Origin: Ahaetulla prasina
Taxonomy: Eukaryota; Chordata; Lepidosauria; Squamata; Colubridae
Assembly: GCF_028640845.1 (NCBI RefSeq)
Contig: NC_080541.1
Span: 37,548,435 to 37,612,434, forward strand
Direction: 5' to 3'
Length of the DNA: 64,000 bases
Shown: one piece after another, positions 12,438 through 26,549 of the stretch
Layout of the letters: every line of letters starts with the position of its first letter
Numbering within the stretch: the stretch's first letter is position 1
Translations under genes and position numbers: made by a program
Notes under the pieces: model-generated
Seen by the model: the letters and a program-made list of their open reading frames with translations, nothing else
Told to the model about the DNA's origin: nothing
Databases searched by the model: none

Positions 12438-14803
12438 TATGTAATCCTTTTATCCCCAAAATATTTAAAAATATCTGGTTTTTAACTAGTTTTTAACAAA
12501 GTACCTAGTTTGTTGTGCTGATATTTTTCTGGATTTTTATTATCTCTATTTAAATGAATACTATTGGACTATTTGGCCAAATATTTATGTATTATTTCTC
12601 TAATTATCAATAACCTTTCAAATCCTATCAGAAAAAACATTAAAATATATTCCAGGAACAAACAAAAAAATCAAACAAATGATGCAAACATCAAGTAATT
12701 CCTCATTTAATCGGAGATATGACTTAGTGCAATACATATACAAAACATCTAATCTTATATAAAATTATGGCCCAGCATTGTGGACATTCTTTTTAACATA
12801 TATAGACGTTCTCACCGTATTGAAACTAACTTTAAATAATGCTAACTGACTTACTGTAGATTGCCTGCTTTTGAGATCTTCTACTTTCAATTTTTGCACC
12901 ATGTAATTTAACTTAACATATTTTTGGCAAACAGATACTTGTTTTTGAAATATTGAGTAATAAAAAATATCAGATTATCTTCCACAGTATTTCTGATATC
13001 TATATAACAGAACTGCATGAATTTTCTACTGGAACCATAAGAGCTTAAATTCAAATGGTTATTACAATTTGATCCAACAGGTTCCAATTTAAATATTTAG
13101 AAAGTAGAAAGGTTTATCAATAAATTCAGTTATAAACCTGTAGTAGTCAATAATCATTTTATGAATTGTAAGCCATTGATTTATATATTGTATTTAAGTC
13201 TTTTTACTGTCTCAATGTACAGTAAATGGCTGGCAATACTGGAAGACCAGATGGCCTGAACTCTTTTTACTATTTATTGCAACATCCAAGAAAAGGTTTG
13301 CACAAAATACATCTAAATTATCCCAGTATTACAAGCTATAATCCATATTTTCAACTGCAAATTTAGTTTCTGAGAATTCTCTACTGAAATATTAAAGAAA
13401 AGTCATTTCCCATAACTGACTGTATATACCAGACAAGAAGATATCAAGTCCCATGAAACTATTTTGCTTTTATTAGACCTTAAAAATGTACCATTTAAAG
13501 TCAGATGCAAAGTAGCAGCTCAAGGAATGGAGGCACTGAGGGCCAGGAATTCATTGAGCATATATTTAGCTCAAGAATATTATTTTTATCACCAGAATTA
13601 CCCTTTTACATGGAAAGTTCATTAGAGAAAGACATGATGGGTATAATATAGTTGCTTTAAGAAGTGACTAAAAGGTGACTAAGTCTTAGTGATCTACAGC
13701 AACTCATAGTAATACTCCCAAAATTTTCTCTTAATTCTGCTCATCCTTGCCAAACATCTGTGTCACCTCAACCTAATTACTAAATATTATCTTTGCTTAA
13801 CTGGTGAAATAATACATTATGCAAGGAAATGGAAAAGAATGAAGACTTTTTCTGAAATACATGTTGTAATTCTCATTACTAATTTCTTTATAGATAGTTC
13901 TCTTTCTGTAAATATAATTGAAGCAGTATATCTAGTGGAGAGACTGGCTTATGTTCTCCCAGATATATTATGTGATAATGTTCTGCTTATAGGGCAGGAT
14001 GGGAGTGTCACAAAAAAATGCTTATGTGTGAAGGAGGCAATCTTACCCAAATCTTGTAATGATACATCTCTGCCCAAAGTAATTTACAATCCTGTCAGTC
14101 TAAATCTTTGGGGCATTGTTTGAAGAATACAGCACTATTAATCCTAAAGTTACATTTATCTGTAGTTAGGGTAGCCTTACTCTTATTCTAAATTGTCAAG
14201 AGAACTTAGTAGCAGTTGACCTCTACACTCCACAGTCATGGATTTAAATCCAATTATTGTTTTCTGCAAATACTAAAGTTATCTTAACTCTCTAAGAAGC
14301 AATTCAGGAACAATTTCTGATGAAAAAAAATCTCTGAGATACATTATTGTCTCTATTATTTAAGACTTCCAACTCTGTTAATCTGTTAGTTCCAATTTCC
14401 TTGCTTGATAAGTTTACATATTCAAAAGTTTATCATTTATGTGCTATTATGAATTATACAATAAATGTTCTGTCAGTTATACCATGTTTATATAACATGT
14501 CTGAAACTTATTTTTAAACAATAAAAAGGCAAACTAGTAAATCAGAGGGTCTGTTGGGCACAAGACTGTCCTTGCCAATTTCTAAATACTGAATAGCCCT
14601 GGGCCTTGAGAAGCTGCTGATGCACCACTTGCACCACTAATGAAGAAAGTACAGTTTTTTTGTGCACTTCTAATATGTTTTTTGTGGGATTCCCCTCAAT
14701 TTATGGTTATTATGTTTTAATATCCATTTATGACAAAGGAAATATATGTTGTAATTGGTCCCTTTTCCTCCATAACATCCTTTCTCCCCTCTATCTTCAG
14801 GAA
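12438..14803. other. AT-rich DNA, nothing recognised
   Basis: The longest frame (plus strand, 13839-14123, 94 codons) has no recognisable motif and no promoter or splice context. I do not call it. Confidence 0.5.
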
Positions 14804-14982
14804 GAAATCTGAAGTAGGGAATCTGTCTAATGCAAATAAACTCTTCCTTCGATTTAGAACACTTTATATCCTCCCTGTAGAAAAATCCAGTTATAGGTGC
14901 ACATTCTCATGGCTTGATAGGGTTCAAATGCATCCCAACAATTCTATAGCTTCTGTAACTAAATTTGGTTGGCACTAATCCA
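14804..14982. repeat. Direct repeat copy 1 (about 180 bp)
   Basis: It matches 16368-16548 over its full length at roughly 85-90 percent by eye, for example 'tgcaaataaactcttcctt', 'gatagggttcaaatgcatcc' and 'actaaatttggttggcacta'. No terminal repeats or tail motifs are seen. It is either an unnamed dispersed repeat or a local duplication. Confidence 0.85.
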
Positions 14983-15892
14983 TTATTAAAAATAATCATG
15001 TACATTTTCTATTTCCATCAATTAGCAACTACAGCTTTTCCTCTTTCAGGTGCCACTTACATAGGAAACGTTATTCTGATATAGGAAATTATTTAAAAGC
15101 ATGCTGCAAAGAACAGCTTTAGTACTTAGGGATTTAGATTCAAAGCTCAACCATTTTTAGTCACACAGGTGTCCGTTTATTAAAGGCAATTGTTTTGGAA
15201 AAGCCAATTATCTTGAGGGCTTTATATTTTAGCTCTCACTATCTATTTGCATACAGCTGCAATAATTCATACTTAGTTGAAATTTAAGGATGTTTTTTTC
15301 TCTGATTACTGCCAGGATAGCTTTAAACCAGATTACATGAAATATTTATCAATGAACTAAATACAATTTAATTTCTTCTGCTGAAGGAGGCAACAATTTC
15401 TGTTGGAGAAATCATGTTATTTCAGCTACTGGATTAATTCAGTAATCCGAATTATCCTATTGCATTAACTCAGCTTCAAGGAAAAACACATGGTCCTGGA
15501 AATAAAGCAGATAAAGTCTGGCCCAGCATCTATGGGGCTACCCAAGAAGGGGCCTCTATTCAAATTAAGATTCAGTTCCTGAAATGAGTATACTGATCAA
15601 TATATAGATCTAATTAATTCCTGTAGTAGCAGTGATTTGAACCTAAATAACTCCTTCATACACTATAATTTTCAACCCAAGAATTATGCAAGTATTTTTG
15701 GTTTTCTTATTCTTTCCAATTTATGAAGCTATTGATGTCATTGGAATCTATCTATTTATCTATGAAAAATGTACATAAGACGCAATGAAACATGACAATG
15801 AGAGTTCAAGTGAACTTTGTATTGATAATCCTACAATTGTGCTGAACTTCCTAAAAAACTAACTGGGTATCAATAGTCTTGAGAGACTCACA

Positions 15893-16045
15893 ATGTAATG
15901 TAGTGGTTAAGTTGTTGAATTAAGACTAAGGAATCAAATTTATCTTCACCCAGGCAAAAAAACAAACACTTGGCTAATCAGTCACTCTCAGTGCACCCTA
16001 GCTCACAGAGTGGAAGTAAAATGAAGATCTGTATTAGTTGCTTTA
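15893..16045 (+). mobile_element. Old tRNA-derived SINE
   Basis: The segment 'tgtagtggttaagttgttga' is a tRNA-like box A region. It is followed by 'gactaaggaatcaaattta' in the place of box B and 'ggctaatcagtcactctcag', which corresponds to the 'gggccagtcactctctcag' motif common in squamate SINEs. It is heavily mutated. Confidence 0.6.
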
Positions 16046-16367
16046 TGCATCATAGATATGGGTTACTTCTATAAAACTGACTAGTATTTTCTATAAATAA
16101 AAAGTTGATACTGAAACTCTTATTCCTAATGACTGAATGCTTTCATAGTTGTCTACTTTTGGGTGGGTAAAATGTTTCCTGAAATAACATTAAAATGTTA
16201 TTCTGGAAAAAATAACAATTATAATTAATATAATACATAAAGCACAATGACAGCTTTTGGCATTTCTCATCTCTTGTAAATATCGTGGAAAATTTTAGCC
16301 CTTTCCGATATTCAGGAATTCTCTTGTATGTAGGTGAAACCTGAAAGTGTTAAATTCCAACTTGCAT

Positions 16368-16548
16368 GAAAATCTGAAGTAAGGATTCTGCCTAATGCAA
16401 ATAAACTCTTCCTTTTATTTAGAACTCTTTATATCCTTCCTGGAGAAAAATTCAGTTGATAGGTGCACATTCCAATGGTTTGATAGGGTTCAAATGCATC
16501 CCAACAATTCAACAGATTCTGTAACTAAATTTGGTTGGCACTAATCCA
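16368..16548. repeat. Direct repeat copy 2 (about 180 bp)
   Basis: This is the partner of 14804-14982, in the same orientation and 1.56 kb downstream. The differences are scattered substitutions and small indels, so the duplication is not recent. Confidence 0.85.
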
Positions 16549-17283
16549 ACTGCAGTTGTCTTTTATGTGGATTGGAAAATAGGGCAGTGAATGGGGGAAT
16601 AGCTGCAGGTGTCAAATCATGTCAAAATCCAGTTTCTACCTCCTTCCTTAAAATCTAACCATAACTGGCCATACTGCTTATCTCTTACTATCTGTTACTT
16701 TTTCTTCAAGAAAGATGACCAACAGAAATACAAAATACAGGATACATGTAAGATGTCGACAGCCAACTCTTTTGTTTTGGAAAACTGCTTTACAATTTTT
16801 GTTCTATTGTCCAGGATTTTTTTTTTAAAAAAAGCTATCTAGGATATTTTTATTTATAGAAATACTTGGCTTATGGATGAATTTATACTTTGGATTCTGA
16901 ATGGTGAGTTTTCTATTTTAACTTCAATAGTGCACTTTAGTTTCTGATTGTTTTTATCTATTTTTTTTTACATTTTTAGTCCCTAATTTCCAGATGCAAT
17001 GGCAAACATATGTTGGGCTGATCTGGCAGAGTAGAAATTAGAGTGGAAGCAATCAATAGTATTAAAACTCAATGGGTCTAGCATTCAAGCAACTTGCATA
17101 ATGTCAGGATCTACTGTAAGTATTCCACATTGTCTAGATTGCATCCAAGTTATCTTTGACTAATTCATTTTTAAAATATTGTAGTAATATTAATATAGCA
17201 GAAGTAAAAAAAATGAAGATAAAAAATATAAGAAATAAGAAAAGAAGTGAATAAAGAAAAGAAAAGAGAATTTTGATTTCTCC
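16549..17283. other. AT-rich DNA, nothing recognised
   Basis: It contains A-rich low complexity around 17205-17275 and no recognisable gene. Confidence 0.55.
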
Positions 17284-18030
17284 CCTTTTATTTATTTATT
17301 TATTTTTTTTATTTTTCAAATTTATATACCGCCCTATCTCCCTAAGGACTCAGGGCGGTTCACAGGCAGTTAAAATACATATAAATACAGATTAAAAAAC
17401 AATTAAAAAACTTATTCTATTGCCCCAAATTTAAAATAGTATAAATAATAAAAACCCCTTAAAATCCATAACTTTAAAATCTAATCCAGTCCCGCGCAGA
17501 TAAATAAGTGTGTTTTAAGCTCGCGACGAAAGGTTCGGAGGTCCGGAAGTTGGCGAAGTCCTGGAGGGAGTTCGTTCCAGAGGGTGGGGGCCCCCACAGA
17601 GAAGGCCCTTCCCCTGGGTGTCGCCAGACGGCACTGCCTAGCTGACGGCACCCTGAGGAGTCCCTCTCTGTGAGAGCGCACGGGTCGGTGAGAGGTATTT
17701 GGTAGCAGTAGGCGGTCCCGTAAATAGCCCGGCCCTATGCCATGGAGCGCTTTAAAGATTGTCACCAGCACCTTGAAGCGCACCCGGAAGGCCACAGGTA
17801 GCCAGTGCAGTCTGCGCAGGATAGGTGTAACACGGGAGCCACGAGGGGCTCCCTCTATCACCCGCGCAGCTGCATTCTGAACTAACTGGAGCCTCCGGAT
17901 GCCCCTCAAGGGGAGCCCCATGTAGAGAGCATTGCAATAATCCAGGCGAGACATCACGAGGGCGTGAGTGACCGTGCATAAGGCATCCCGGTCTAGAAAG
18001 GGACGCAACTGTTGACTAATTGCCATTTTA
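17284..18030 (-). mobile_element. L2-type LINE, 5'-truncated 3' end (copy a)
   Basis: Read on the minus strand, a reverse-transcriptase C-terminal region is followed by a 3' UTR ending in a stem-like 'cctgagtccttagggaga', 'gggcggtata' and then TAAA repeats, the standard L2/CR1-group 3' structure. The same 3' end recurs at 50608 and 55468. Its GC content stands out from the AT-rich surroundings. The 5' truncation near 18030 is typical of target-primed insertion. Confidence 0.85.
17481..18026 (-). pseudogene. L2-type reverse transcriptase, C-terminal 181 codons
   Basis: The fragment is open for 181 codons. It shows the C-terminal signature of L2 elements: SRLDYCNALYMGLP near residue 28, LQLVQNAAARVIEG near 46, LRRLHWLPVAFRVRFKVL near 69, FKALHGIGPGYLRDRLL near 91, and APTLWNELPPGLRQLPDLRT followed by FRRELKTHLF at the end. 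These motifs lie downstream of the catalytic palm, so the endonuclease and YxDD core are absent and the piece cannot act. The first Met is only the first one after the truncation point. Confidence 0.88.
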
Positions 18031-21000
18031 CTCTTTCACTTCCCTTTTTAACTCTTTCGAACCCCCAACTGACAAAGAAATTCCAATCTACAACATGAAT
18101 TCTAATGTCCTTGGAAAATTTTTAGAACGGTTTATCAGCCTAGCATTGGCTGAATTTCAGGACAAAAGTTTCATTACCAATTTCTTGGCACAGCTGCCTA
18201 GAAAAAGTCTTCTAAACCTGGGCAATTCATAGAATTAGCAGAAATGACCATGCTGACTGAGGAATTCTGGGAACCAAAATTCATCTATCAGGAACTTAGT
18301 CAGGATGGGTAAAACTGATCTGGAGTAAAAACCACACCAAAAGGGTTTACATGGATAACCTGTAATTTACATGTAGTAAGATAAGGGTAACATATGTTTA
18401 TTATAAACATGGGATTATTATCCCATGCCATACAATGTCCTGAAAGTGAAGCAAATAATTCCTCAAAGGTAAACTGTTTTATATGAAAATAAATAATAGA
18501 TAGTCCCCTCCACACTCCTCCACGGAATAGCACTATGCAAGCAAATTAACAAAGAGATCAGCTGCATCATTTTCACCTTTGGCGAAACACAAATTGTGAC
18601 ATTTAAAGAAAATTGGCAGAATTTTCTTACTGCTTAGGAGGAAAAAAAATCATAAGATTGCAATGTTTTAGGCAAAAAAAGGCTTGGCAATCCATTATTT
18701 ATTTATTATTAAAGTTAGGATAAACAAATGAGTTCTTTAATGAAACTATACTATTCAAAACAATAAATGCAGAAGACCATTTCATAGAATGTGCAAATAA
18801 TGGGAAGCATCTGGCCCAGTTTAATCTTAGGGACAAGGAAAGTATAGGAATATTTGATCCTACATCCTACTTGCAAATCAACCTATGGAAATAAAAATTG
18901 ATTGGGAACAAAATAACCAGCATGTAGTTGTAATCCATTGTTCTTCCAAAGAGGAAATTTGGATTTCTCAAAGTGGCCACACCCAAATTTCAAATCAATT
19001 ATGGAAGAGAAAATTGACTACTTCAGTTACTTGAAGACAAGAAACATCATAAGGAGAGGGAAAAGGAAAAAAGAGAAAAGTGGACATAAACAGACTAGAC
19101 TGCCACAATGAATACATATGTTGCCTGAAGATAGTTTGCAAACTGGGTTGATTAAGAATATGGCAGAAAGATGATCAGCTGGAAAATTCTGGCACAAACA
19201 CATTTTATCTTTCTCTCTCTCTCTTTCCCTACCTCCCTCTCTCTTGCTTTAGTATTTATATTTACCAACATCTGTCTGAGCACGAGTTTAGATAATGTTT
19301 TTGATAAAAATATAATTTCATGCTCATGAAGTGTAATGAGGTGATGTAAAGAAAAATATTCTATTCTATAAGGCTATAAATCTTCCATATTTGCTTGGAA
19401 GATCTTCTCTCAAATGCCCTCTAGCAATGAGTCTGAAACTGAGATGCCCACATTTCCCCCCCCCCAGGAGGAGCCATATCTTTAAAATAGGCTGCAGTCA
19501 GGGAGATATACTGTATAACAACATACAGTGGTACTTTCCAGGTGTCATTAAGGATTCACTTTATAGGGGAGTTGGGCAGCATGAAAATTTAATAAATATT
19601 TTAAAATATGTATATCCAAGAGAATCTTGTGGTGTCTGCTTTTATCCTCCATCATCATAAGCCATCATCATATTCCTCCACCTTCTTCAGTGGGAAAACT
19701 ACGCTACCTCCAATCTTCAACCAAAAAGGGTGACGGTTTTTTGTATTTTTTTTTTTAAAGTAGGAAGACTAAGACAGAATGAATTAAATTTCCGAAGGTC
19801 GTTTCAAATGACAAAGAATAGTCTGATCATAATTGTATCTCCCCCCTCATATTGTGGCAGGTGTACAAATAGGCTATATCTTACTATTTTCAGTGCTGTC
19901 ACCTCTGAATTCTTACAATTTCTTTAAGAAAGCTACAACCTTCCAGTAACTGTGAAAAATGCTAAGAATATCCACAGGGTAGACTATTTAAGCAAAATCT
20001 ACATTAAAGAACATTTCCCTTGTAAACTATGGGATACAGACTTATAATAGATCCCCTAATTAATTTGAAAGATGGCTACGAGATGAATTTTACCAATGAC
20101 AACTCCCCATTTAATTCCATTTCCATGGGTATCTCTCTGGAGTCTGCACTGCTTTTTCATGCCAAAGAGAAATGCTTAAATGGTGATAATTTTATTGCTA
20201 TTACTCAAACTATTTTATCTGTTAAATTTCAGCATGTTGTTATGTTTTCTATTTTTCTATTGAACAAGCCGCTGTGAGATCATTTACATTGTTGGGTGGC
20301 ATTGAAAATTAAAAGATTGGCCTGACAAAATTATACCACCACATTACAAATTTTCTTAATTAGCTATTTTTCATTGAATTAAATTAGTTATGTATTTTTA
20401 AAATGGGGTAATTCCCTGTTCTTTAAAGATGCTACAGTACCTGTACAAATCTCTTTAGCTTATCTACTATAACAGATAGTGCTACATTTCCCATCTTTCT
20501 TATTATGTTCTGTGAATAAAATGCACGTTTGAACAGACGAACATTACATTATTTTAAGTGCATCTTATTAGATATGCAGAAAGTATCTCAAAAATATTAA
20601 AAAGTTAGAGTTAATAGTCATTTAAAAAAGAAACAGGATGTTATCGGTCAACATTAAAAGATATTTAAGGAATCCCAGTGATTAGTAAAAATTCCTAAAT
20701 GCTTTCCATTCTCACAGGAACACACACCCATTGCCCAAGCATAGCTGTCTAGTTATTTTAGAATATAGTTCCAATAAACCTAGTTATAATGGCCACCATT
20801 GTCAAGTATTATATGAATTGCAGTCCAAAATATCTGTGTGCATCAAGATATATGATAAGAGCAAGAAATCAAGAATTTTGAGCTTGTATTGTGTGTGAAT
20901 GTATTAGCAGGAACATCAACCAGAAAGATAAAAGAAAAGTTGAACCAGAAATCAAGAACATATTGACTATGATTACTAAGATATTCAACTAAACTGATGC

Positions 21001-23839
21001 TAACACGTTGGTTTGCCATTCCAATACAAACCATGAAAGTAAATAGCAATCAACTAATCAACAACAATATAGACAAGCTTGGCAATTGTGTATCTTGCAT
21101 ATGTTTCGCATTTCTGAACATTTTTAGTAGGCTACCAATTTGTGCTTGAGAACTAAAAATGCAAATTTGATGAAAAGTAACCATAATGTTCATATTACTG
21201 AGAATTTTTACAATTTAATTTCTGCTGCATCTATCAAATGCCAGAGATTTTTGACCCAAGTTTACTAAGATCAGCCTCTTTAATCAATGACATTTCAATA
21301 GCAATCTGTTTAAGAGTTTGTAGTCCCTTACTTGTTATTCATGTAAGGAAATCATTCCTTGCATTCCATTTAAGCAGTCTGCTATATGATGGCCTGATAA
21401 CCCATATCTATATTCATAACTTCTGCTTTCATTTTATCTTTCATTTGTGTCCTGGACCTAAATCAGCAGGTCATTCCAGAGAAGTTTTTTGCCCTCATAC
21501 CAGTTGGGTTTCTAGCTCTAATTTTTTCTTGTGTGAAGCCTGACTATATGACTGATTTTAGTGTATAGCTTTTGTCAAATATACCCTGATAAAGTTTTTA
21601 TATCTATATACCCATGTTTCTGCTAAGATAGATCTAATATTATGATTCAATAATGCCAAATGAATCCTAAAAGGCTTTCTTCAAATAGTCCCATAATTTC
21701 TTTACAAAATAAGCTAGCCCTTAAGAGTGAACAAATGAAGAAAATAAAGCACTTGTACCAAATAAACATATATATAAGTCAAAATTGTCTTTGCAGGGTT
21801 TTCATTCCATTCCACTTTCAGCATCTAGGTTCTCTTCGTGTGGTACCATAACATTTCAAGATAGATGCTGCAGAAAAATCTTGGTATTGTTCAGTGCAAA
21901 GACAGGGATCAGCAGTGTGGGCAGTCTCAAAGTTTAAGCTACTGCTGGCAATGGGGAAAAGATTAATGGTCTTAAAAGTGCATGATTTCCCCACAAGACT
22001 CCTTTTGTTGTTGTTGAATGGAGCAGAAAAATGCATTTTTTTCATGATCAGAAGCACTTTCTGCTAGCAGGAAAAGCATTTATAAAAATAAATGATTAAA
22101 AAGTAGACAATTTTTAGACAGAAGATGCTCACTTGTATTAATCATGCATTGCCATCTACTTGTCCTTGAGTCTAAAATTTCTGTTTACTTTTTAACCATT
22201 TACAAAACGATCCCACTTAAGTTACATCATTTCTGTAAGAGTGGATGAAGGGACATCCGGTTGAACTCAATGGCAAAACTTGATTTGATAGCACAACTGA
22301 CTTTAATTTTAGCAGTATTAGTTTCAGCTTTGAATCTAACTCAGATATGCAAAAGTAACCGGGTAGAGCAGGCTTTTTAGTTGTGGTATTATTTTCTTGA
22401 ATCATAAAATAACAAACCAAGCCAAACTGATAATGAAAGAAATTATTTATTTACATCAATCTCTTTTTGCACGTTCAGTTCTCCCCCCCTCGTTTCATTG
22501 TGTTTCCTTCAGAAGTAATGCATAAAAATGAAGACTTGAACTTCTACCATTTCTAGCTTCTGTAAGTCAATTTGCTTAAGATAACAGATGGAAGAAAAAA
22601 TTATCCCGCCTTTTTTAAAGGGCAAAACTCCTACCAAATCATTATGTTCTGAATAATGAACATTGAACTAGTATGAACTTGCATTTGATCTCTAATTCCT
22701 TGTGGCTTTTATAAAGCAATCACTTGCTGATGGTTTCCATAGTAACAAGGGAGCGTATTTATTATTATTATTATTATTATTACTACTCCTCTTAGGATTT
22801 CTCCTTCACCTAACAATATTGATACTATAGAGTCTAAGCTCTGAAAATTCTACTTATCTCAGTACAAGAGAAACAAAGGCACAGTTTTCAAATTAGGAAA
22901 CATTTCCCTTCTGTTTCATGTGCCTTCTTTCTCTCTCTCTCCTCTTCCTCCCTCTTCCTCTCTCTTTCTCACACATACACATAAACACACACAAATCCAA
23001 GCTACTTACATCTTTGGTGCCTTCGCTTGCTCTTGTACATAGTCATTCTGAAAAAAAGGCTGCTATTCAGGAAGCAATTCTCTCCAACACTGAGACAAAA
23101 GAGACACGCTGTGCTTTGCAGTGAGGCAGTTGCTCATTCAGACAAGGTAACCAGCATCTCTTACTGAATGCCAGGGTAATACCATTCTCCTCAAAACTTG
23201 GGGAGATATTGCTGCTCTCCTACCTTGTATGCAACTTGGGGGTAAAAGGAACCTTCTCCTACCCACCCCTGTTCCTGAAAATTTAGTGCTTCATTTGAAA
23301 ACCCATGTAATGTAAGGAAACACATATTAAACTGTATCCCTTTTAATATTGCAACACTGGCCTCGCATAGGACGACTTCAGTGTTTTTTTTTCTTGGAAG
23401 TCATGTTTGTAAAAGGAGAAATAATAGACATACATAAACATACATCTAATTAATAGCTGATTTTTTTCACAGAAAGAAAAAAACATAATCTCTCAAAACA
23501 AAAACAACTAAGATTAACTAAGTATTTGCCCTGGAAAGACTATTGTCTCACAACAGCATTTTCAAAAATAGTTTTTTCTTCTTGAAATATCAGTAATACA
23601 GAATGCTAATGTAAAATATCACTGCTCATATGAAATCAAAGCAAATAAAAGCCCACAGCTGTATGACTGAGTATACAGAATCGGGAACATAGGTTCATTA
23701 ATTCCTATTCATTTCTGTACACTTCATTCCTGAATCTAAAATATTATTATTATATGGTTGGTGGCACTGTGAACCTTATGCTTAGACTGGATTTGGCATT
23801 TTTATCCACCTATTTCAGCCTTCCCAAGGACCTGGGATA
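18031..23839. other. 5.8 kb AT-rich DNA without recognisable gene
   Basis: Many short open frames occur, none with a recognisable domain. Small features are a CT-rich tract near 19211-19235, a poly-C run near 19458-19468, an ATT microsatellite at 22758-22787 and a CT/CA-rich stretch at 22928-22993. A fragment around 18256-18275 ('gaggaattctgggaacc') may be an eroded repeat end. Confidence 0.5.
22758..22787. repeat. (ATT)n microsatellite
   Basis: About nine ATT units with minor degeneration at the right edge. Confidence 0.9.
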
Positions 23840-26500
23840 GGCAAATATTGTTTGATGGTGTTAAAACTACCATCACAGGAGGTAAGTTGTTCCAAGTACA
23901 GTTCTCTTTTGCAATTGACATTTGTAATGCCAATAGTGTTCAGGTCATGTTCCAGATGTTTTGGGATTGCATAAAAGGCATCCATTACTATTGGTACTAT
24001 CTTTGTTTTCTTTTGCCACAGACTTTCTTTTTATTTGCAGGTCTTTGTGTTTTGTGATTTTATCCAGTTCTTTCTCTTCTCTTCTTCCGTCACATCAATT
24101 TACTTTACTGTCCTTCAGATATTCTTCCAATGCCCTTTTTTTCTTCTTCAGCTACCTGGTATATTTTCAACATTCCATGCCCAATTATGCTCCTTGGTAA
24201 ATAAAGTCTGTCAACATCATTGCATGGATTAAGGGCATGACTCATTTTCTGATCTTCCTATCCAGGGCTTTTAGAACTGTTTGGATTCAGTTCACTATTC
24301 CAACTGTGTATCTAATGACTAGAATTTCCGTGATTTAATTGTCTTTATATTTCCCACACTGAATTTCAACTTTAAAGTCTTCTTTGCTCCCGTAATGTAT
24401 CCATTACTAACCTTGATTTCAGTGTGCTTGATATTGTCAGCCTGAAGGATGGCCAGGTATCTGTAGCCATTGTCTTTGATGTTATTTCTATAGAACATAT
24501 TATTCCTTTAGTTTCACTATTTTTCTGGTATAGGTTTGCAGATATTTTTGATATTTAATAGCCATCACCTGAATTGTTCATTATTATTTTTTTGATGAGG
24601 AATGAATGCAAACAGTAATGGTGATAGTGAGTCTCCTATTAACCTCTCCCAGTTTGTCATCATTGTCCCGCAATTCTGTTTTTTATTATGTCACTGATCT
24701 TTGCACAAAGCTTCCAACATTTCTACTCTTATTTCTAATTTCTAACTTGATTTTCCAATCATGTGCAAGGGAGACAAATGCCTTCTTGTAATCAGTCAGA
24801 ACTATATTCAAGGTAGTCTTCCTCCTCTTGCAGTTTTCCAAATCAACTTATTAATTAGGAGCTGATTTTTTTGTGGTCCTTTGCTATTGGACAGTTTCCT
24901 GGAAGGAGCTTGATGCTGTTGGACTGCCTCCGCCACCACACCCAGTTAGAAATTTGAAAGTTGTTGGTGAGCAGGCAATGGTCTGTACTTGCCTGGATCT
25001 TCCCCTTTTGTAGGATCTTTCATTATCAGGTAGATTTTGCTAAATGTTAACCAATCTTCAGTTTCATCCTCTTGCAATATGTTGTTAAACTACTTGGCAG
25101 GCAGTAAGTTCAGACCAGTCAGATAGTTCAACTCAAACCATGCAGTTCATCTTCACATGGTGCTGGTCAAGTCTTGATCTTCCTTGCCTTTTTCTTCACC
25201 ATTTCTGCTGTTATTAAAAGTACTTTCATTTCATCTTCTTTTTTATTTTTATCTACCTCAGTTATTCAAGCTCCATTCTTGTTGTACAGTACATTTTTGG
25301 GTTCTTCCATAGCAGTGTCAGGAACTGTTGACAAGCACTGGCTTTTCTTTGTCAAGTGGTTGGTTCATTGCAGTCTCTCCATCGATAAGTTGGTAGAAAT
25401 TTACTTATTTGAATGAAATTGGAGATTTTACCTATAATGTCCAATTTCATCTTATCTTCAATGTACAGCTGTTATTTTTTGCTTTGTTATTTCCTCAACA
25501 GTATCCATGTGTATAGCCAAGATATTGCAATAGAATTTGAACTAGACAGATGTGCCACCCTTACCATCAACAGCAGAAAAATAGTGAAACTGAAGAAATA
25601 ATGCTTCCTTGAGTTTCTAGGTGATATTTCTTGATCAGGTACTCTTTGGTCTTCTTGTTCTTCAGCTTCAACTACATTAGTTATTTTGTTTCTTGAAGTG
25701 AGCTGGTATTTATATTTGACTTTACAATATTGGTGTATTTAAATTCTTGTGCATTTGTGTAAAAAGCTTCATTGCAAACAATTTTATTTTGTTGTCTTTG
25801 TGGTCTTCTTGATGCTCAATTATTTTTGGTTCAATTCATCTTATTTGTTTTAGAACACTTTGTGGTTTTTTTGAGAACAAGGTGCCTGGTTTGGGAATGA
25901 AAATGATTCAATACCTATTCTAGCTTTTTCTACTGCTGACTCCCTCTGGTTTGCTTCTAAGGTCTGAACTATTTCTGACAAGATTTCAATGTTTTTGTCC
26001 TTTATAGACCTTTGCAGTTATTCCAGTTCTGCTTCTTTCAATACTTTATTTTGTATTATAAATTGATGTTGATCTGCTATCCTCTGTTATTTCTGATTCT
26101 GGATGTTGTTGATTTCAGAACTGATCCATTCTTTTCAGGTATTCTTCTTGGACTTGATTTGAAATAATAAAATTATTTTTTGTTTTTGGACTCAGTATAT
26201 TTGCAACAGGCAAACAACTTTTCTTACAGTAGTCCTATAGCTGTTGGCCTTTGTTGTACAGCCAACAGTCCCAAGTCCCATTGCTCAATTGTCATCAAAT
26301 ATCCAGGAACTCCAACACTTAGAACGTTCCTTATTGATTTGGGTGATGACCAATACGGTCATAAATTACTATACATCCCATCATATTGTTTATAGAAAAA
26401 GCACTATTCGCCTGACTCCTCTGATGAAATCTGTCCAGTATGGTTGAACCTCTGGCATAATTCTCATGCTCCTCAGAACACGCACGTCCTACATCAAAAC
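23840..26500 (-). pseudogene. R4/Dong-like LINE, decayed reverse transcriptase element
   Basis: Reading the minus strand in shifting frames gives ordered pieces of an R2-superfamily ORF. Near 25060-24955 is KDPTKGEDPGKYRPL (RT motif of the YRP type), near 24805-24745 DYKKAFVSLAHDWKIK (palm motif A region, normally DYKKAFDS), and near 24255-24165 LDRKIRK, then VDRLYLPRS-like residues, the conserved post-RT block of R4/Dong proteins. The order and spacing are right for a minus-strand element with its N-terminal part toward 26.5 kb. Stops and frameshifts occur every few tens of codons, so it is long dead. Limits at both ends are approximate. Confidence 0.7.
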
Positions 26501-26549
26501 AGTGCCTCATTGGGGATTATTGTTGATATTGTTATTAAAACTGGTTTGA

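Noticed and set aside
13839..14123. 94-codon plus-strand frame as a host exon
   Set aside because: No recognisable motif, no splice context and AT-driven composition. Its length is within chance for this base composition.
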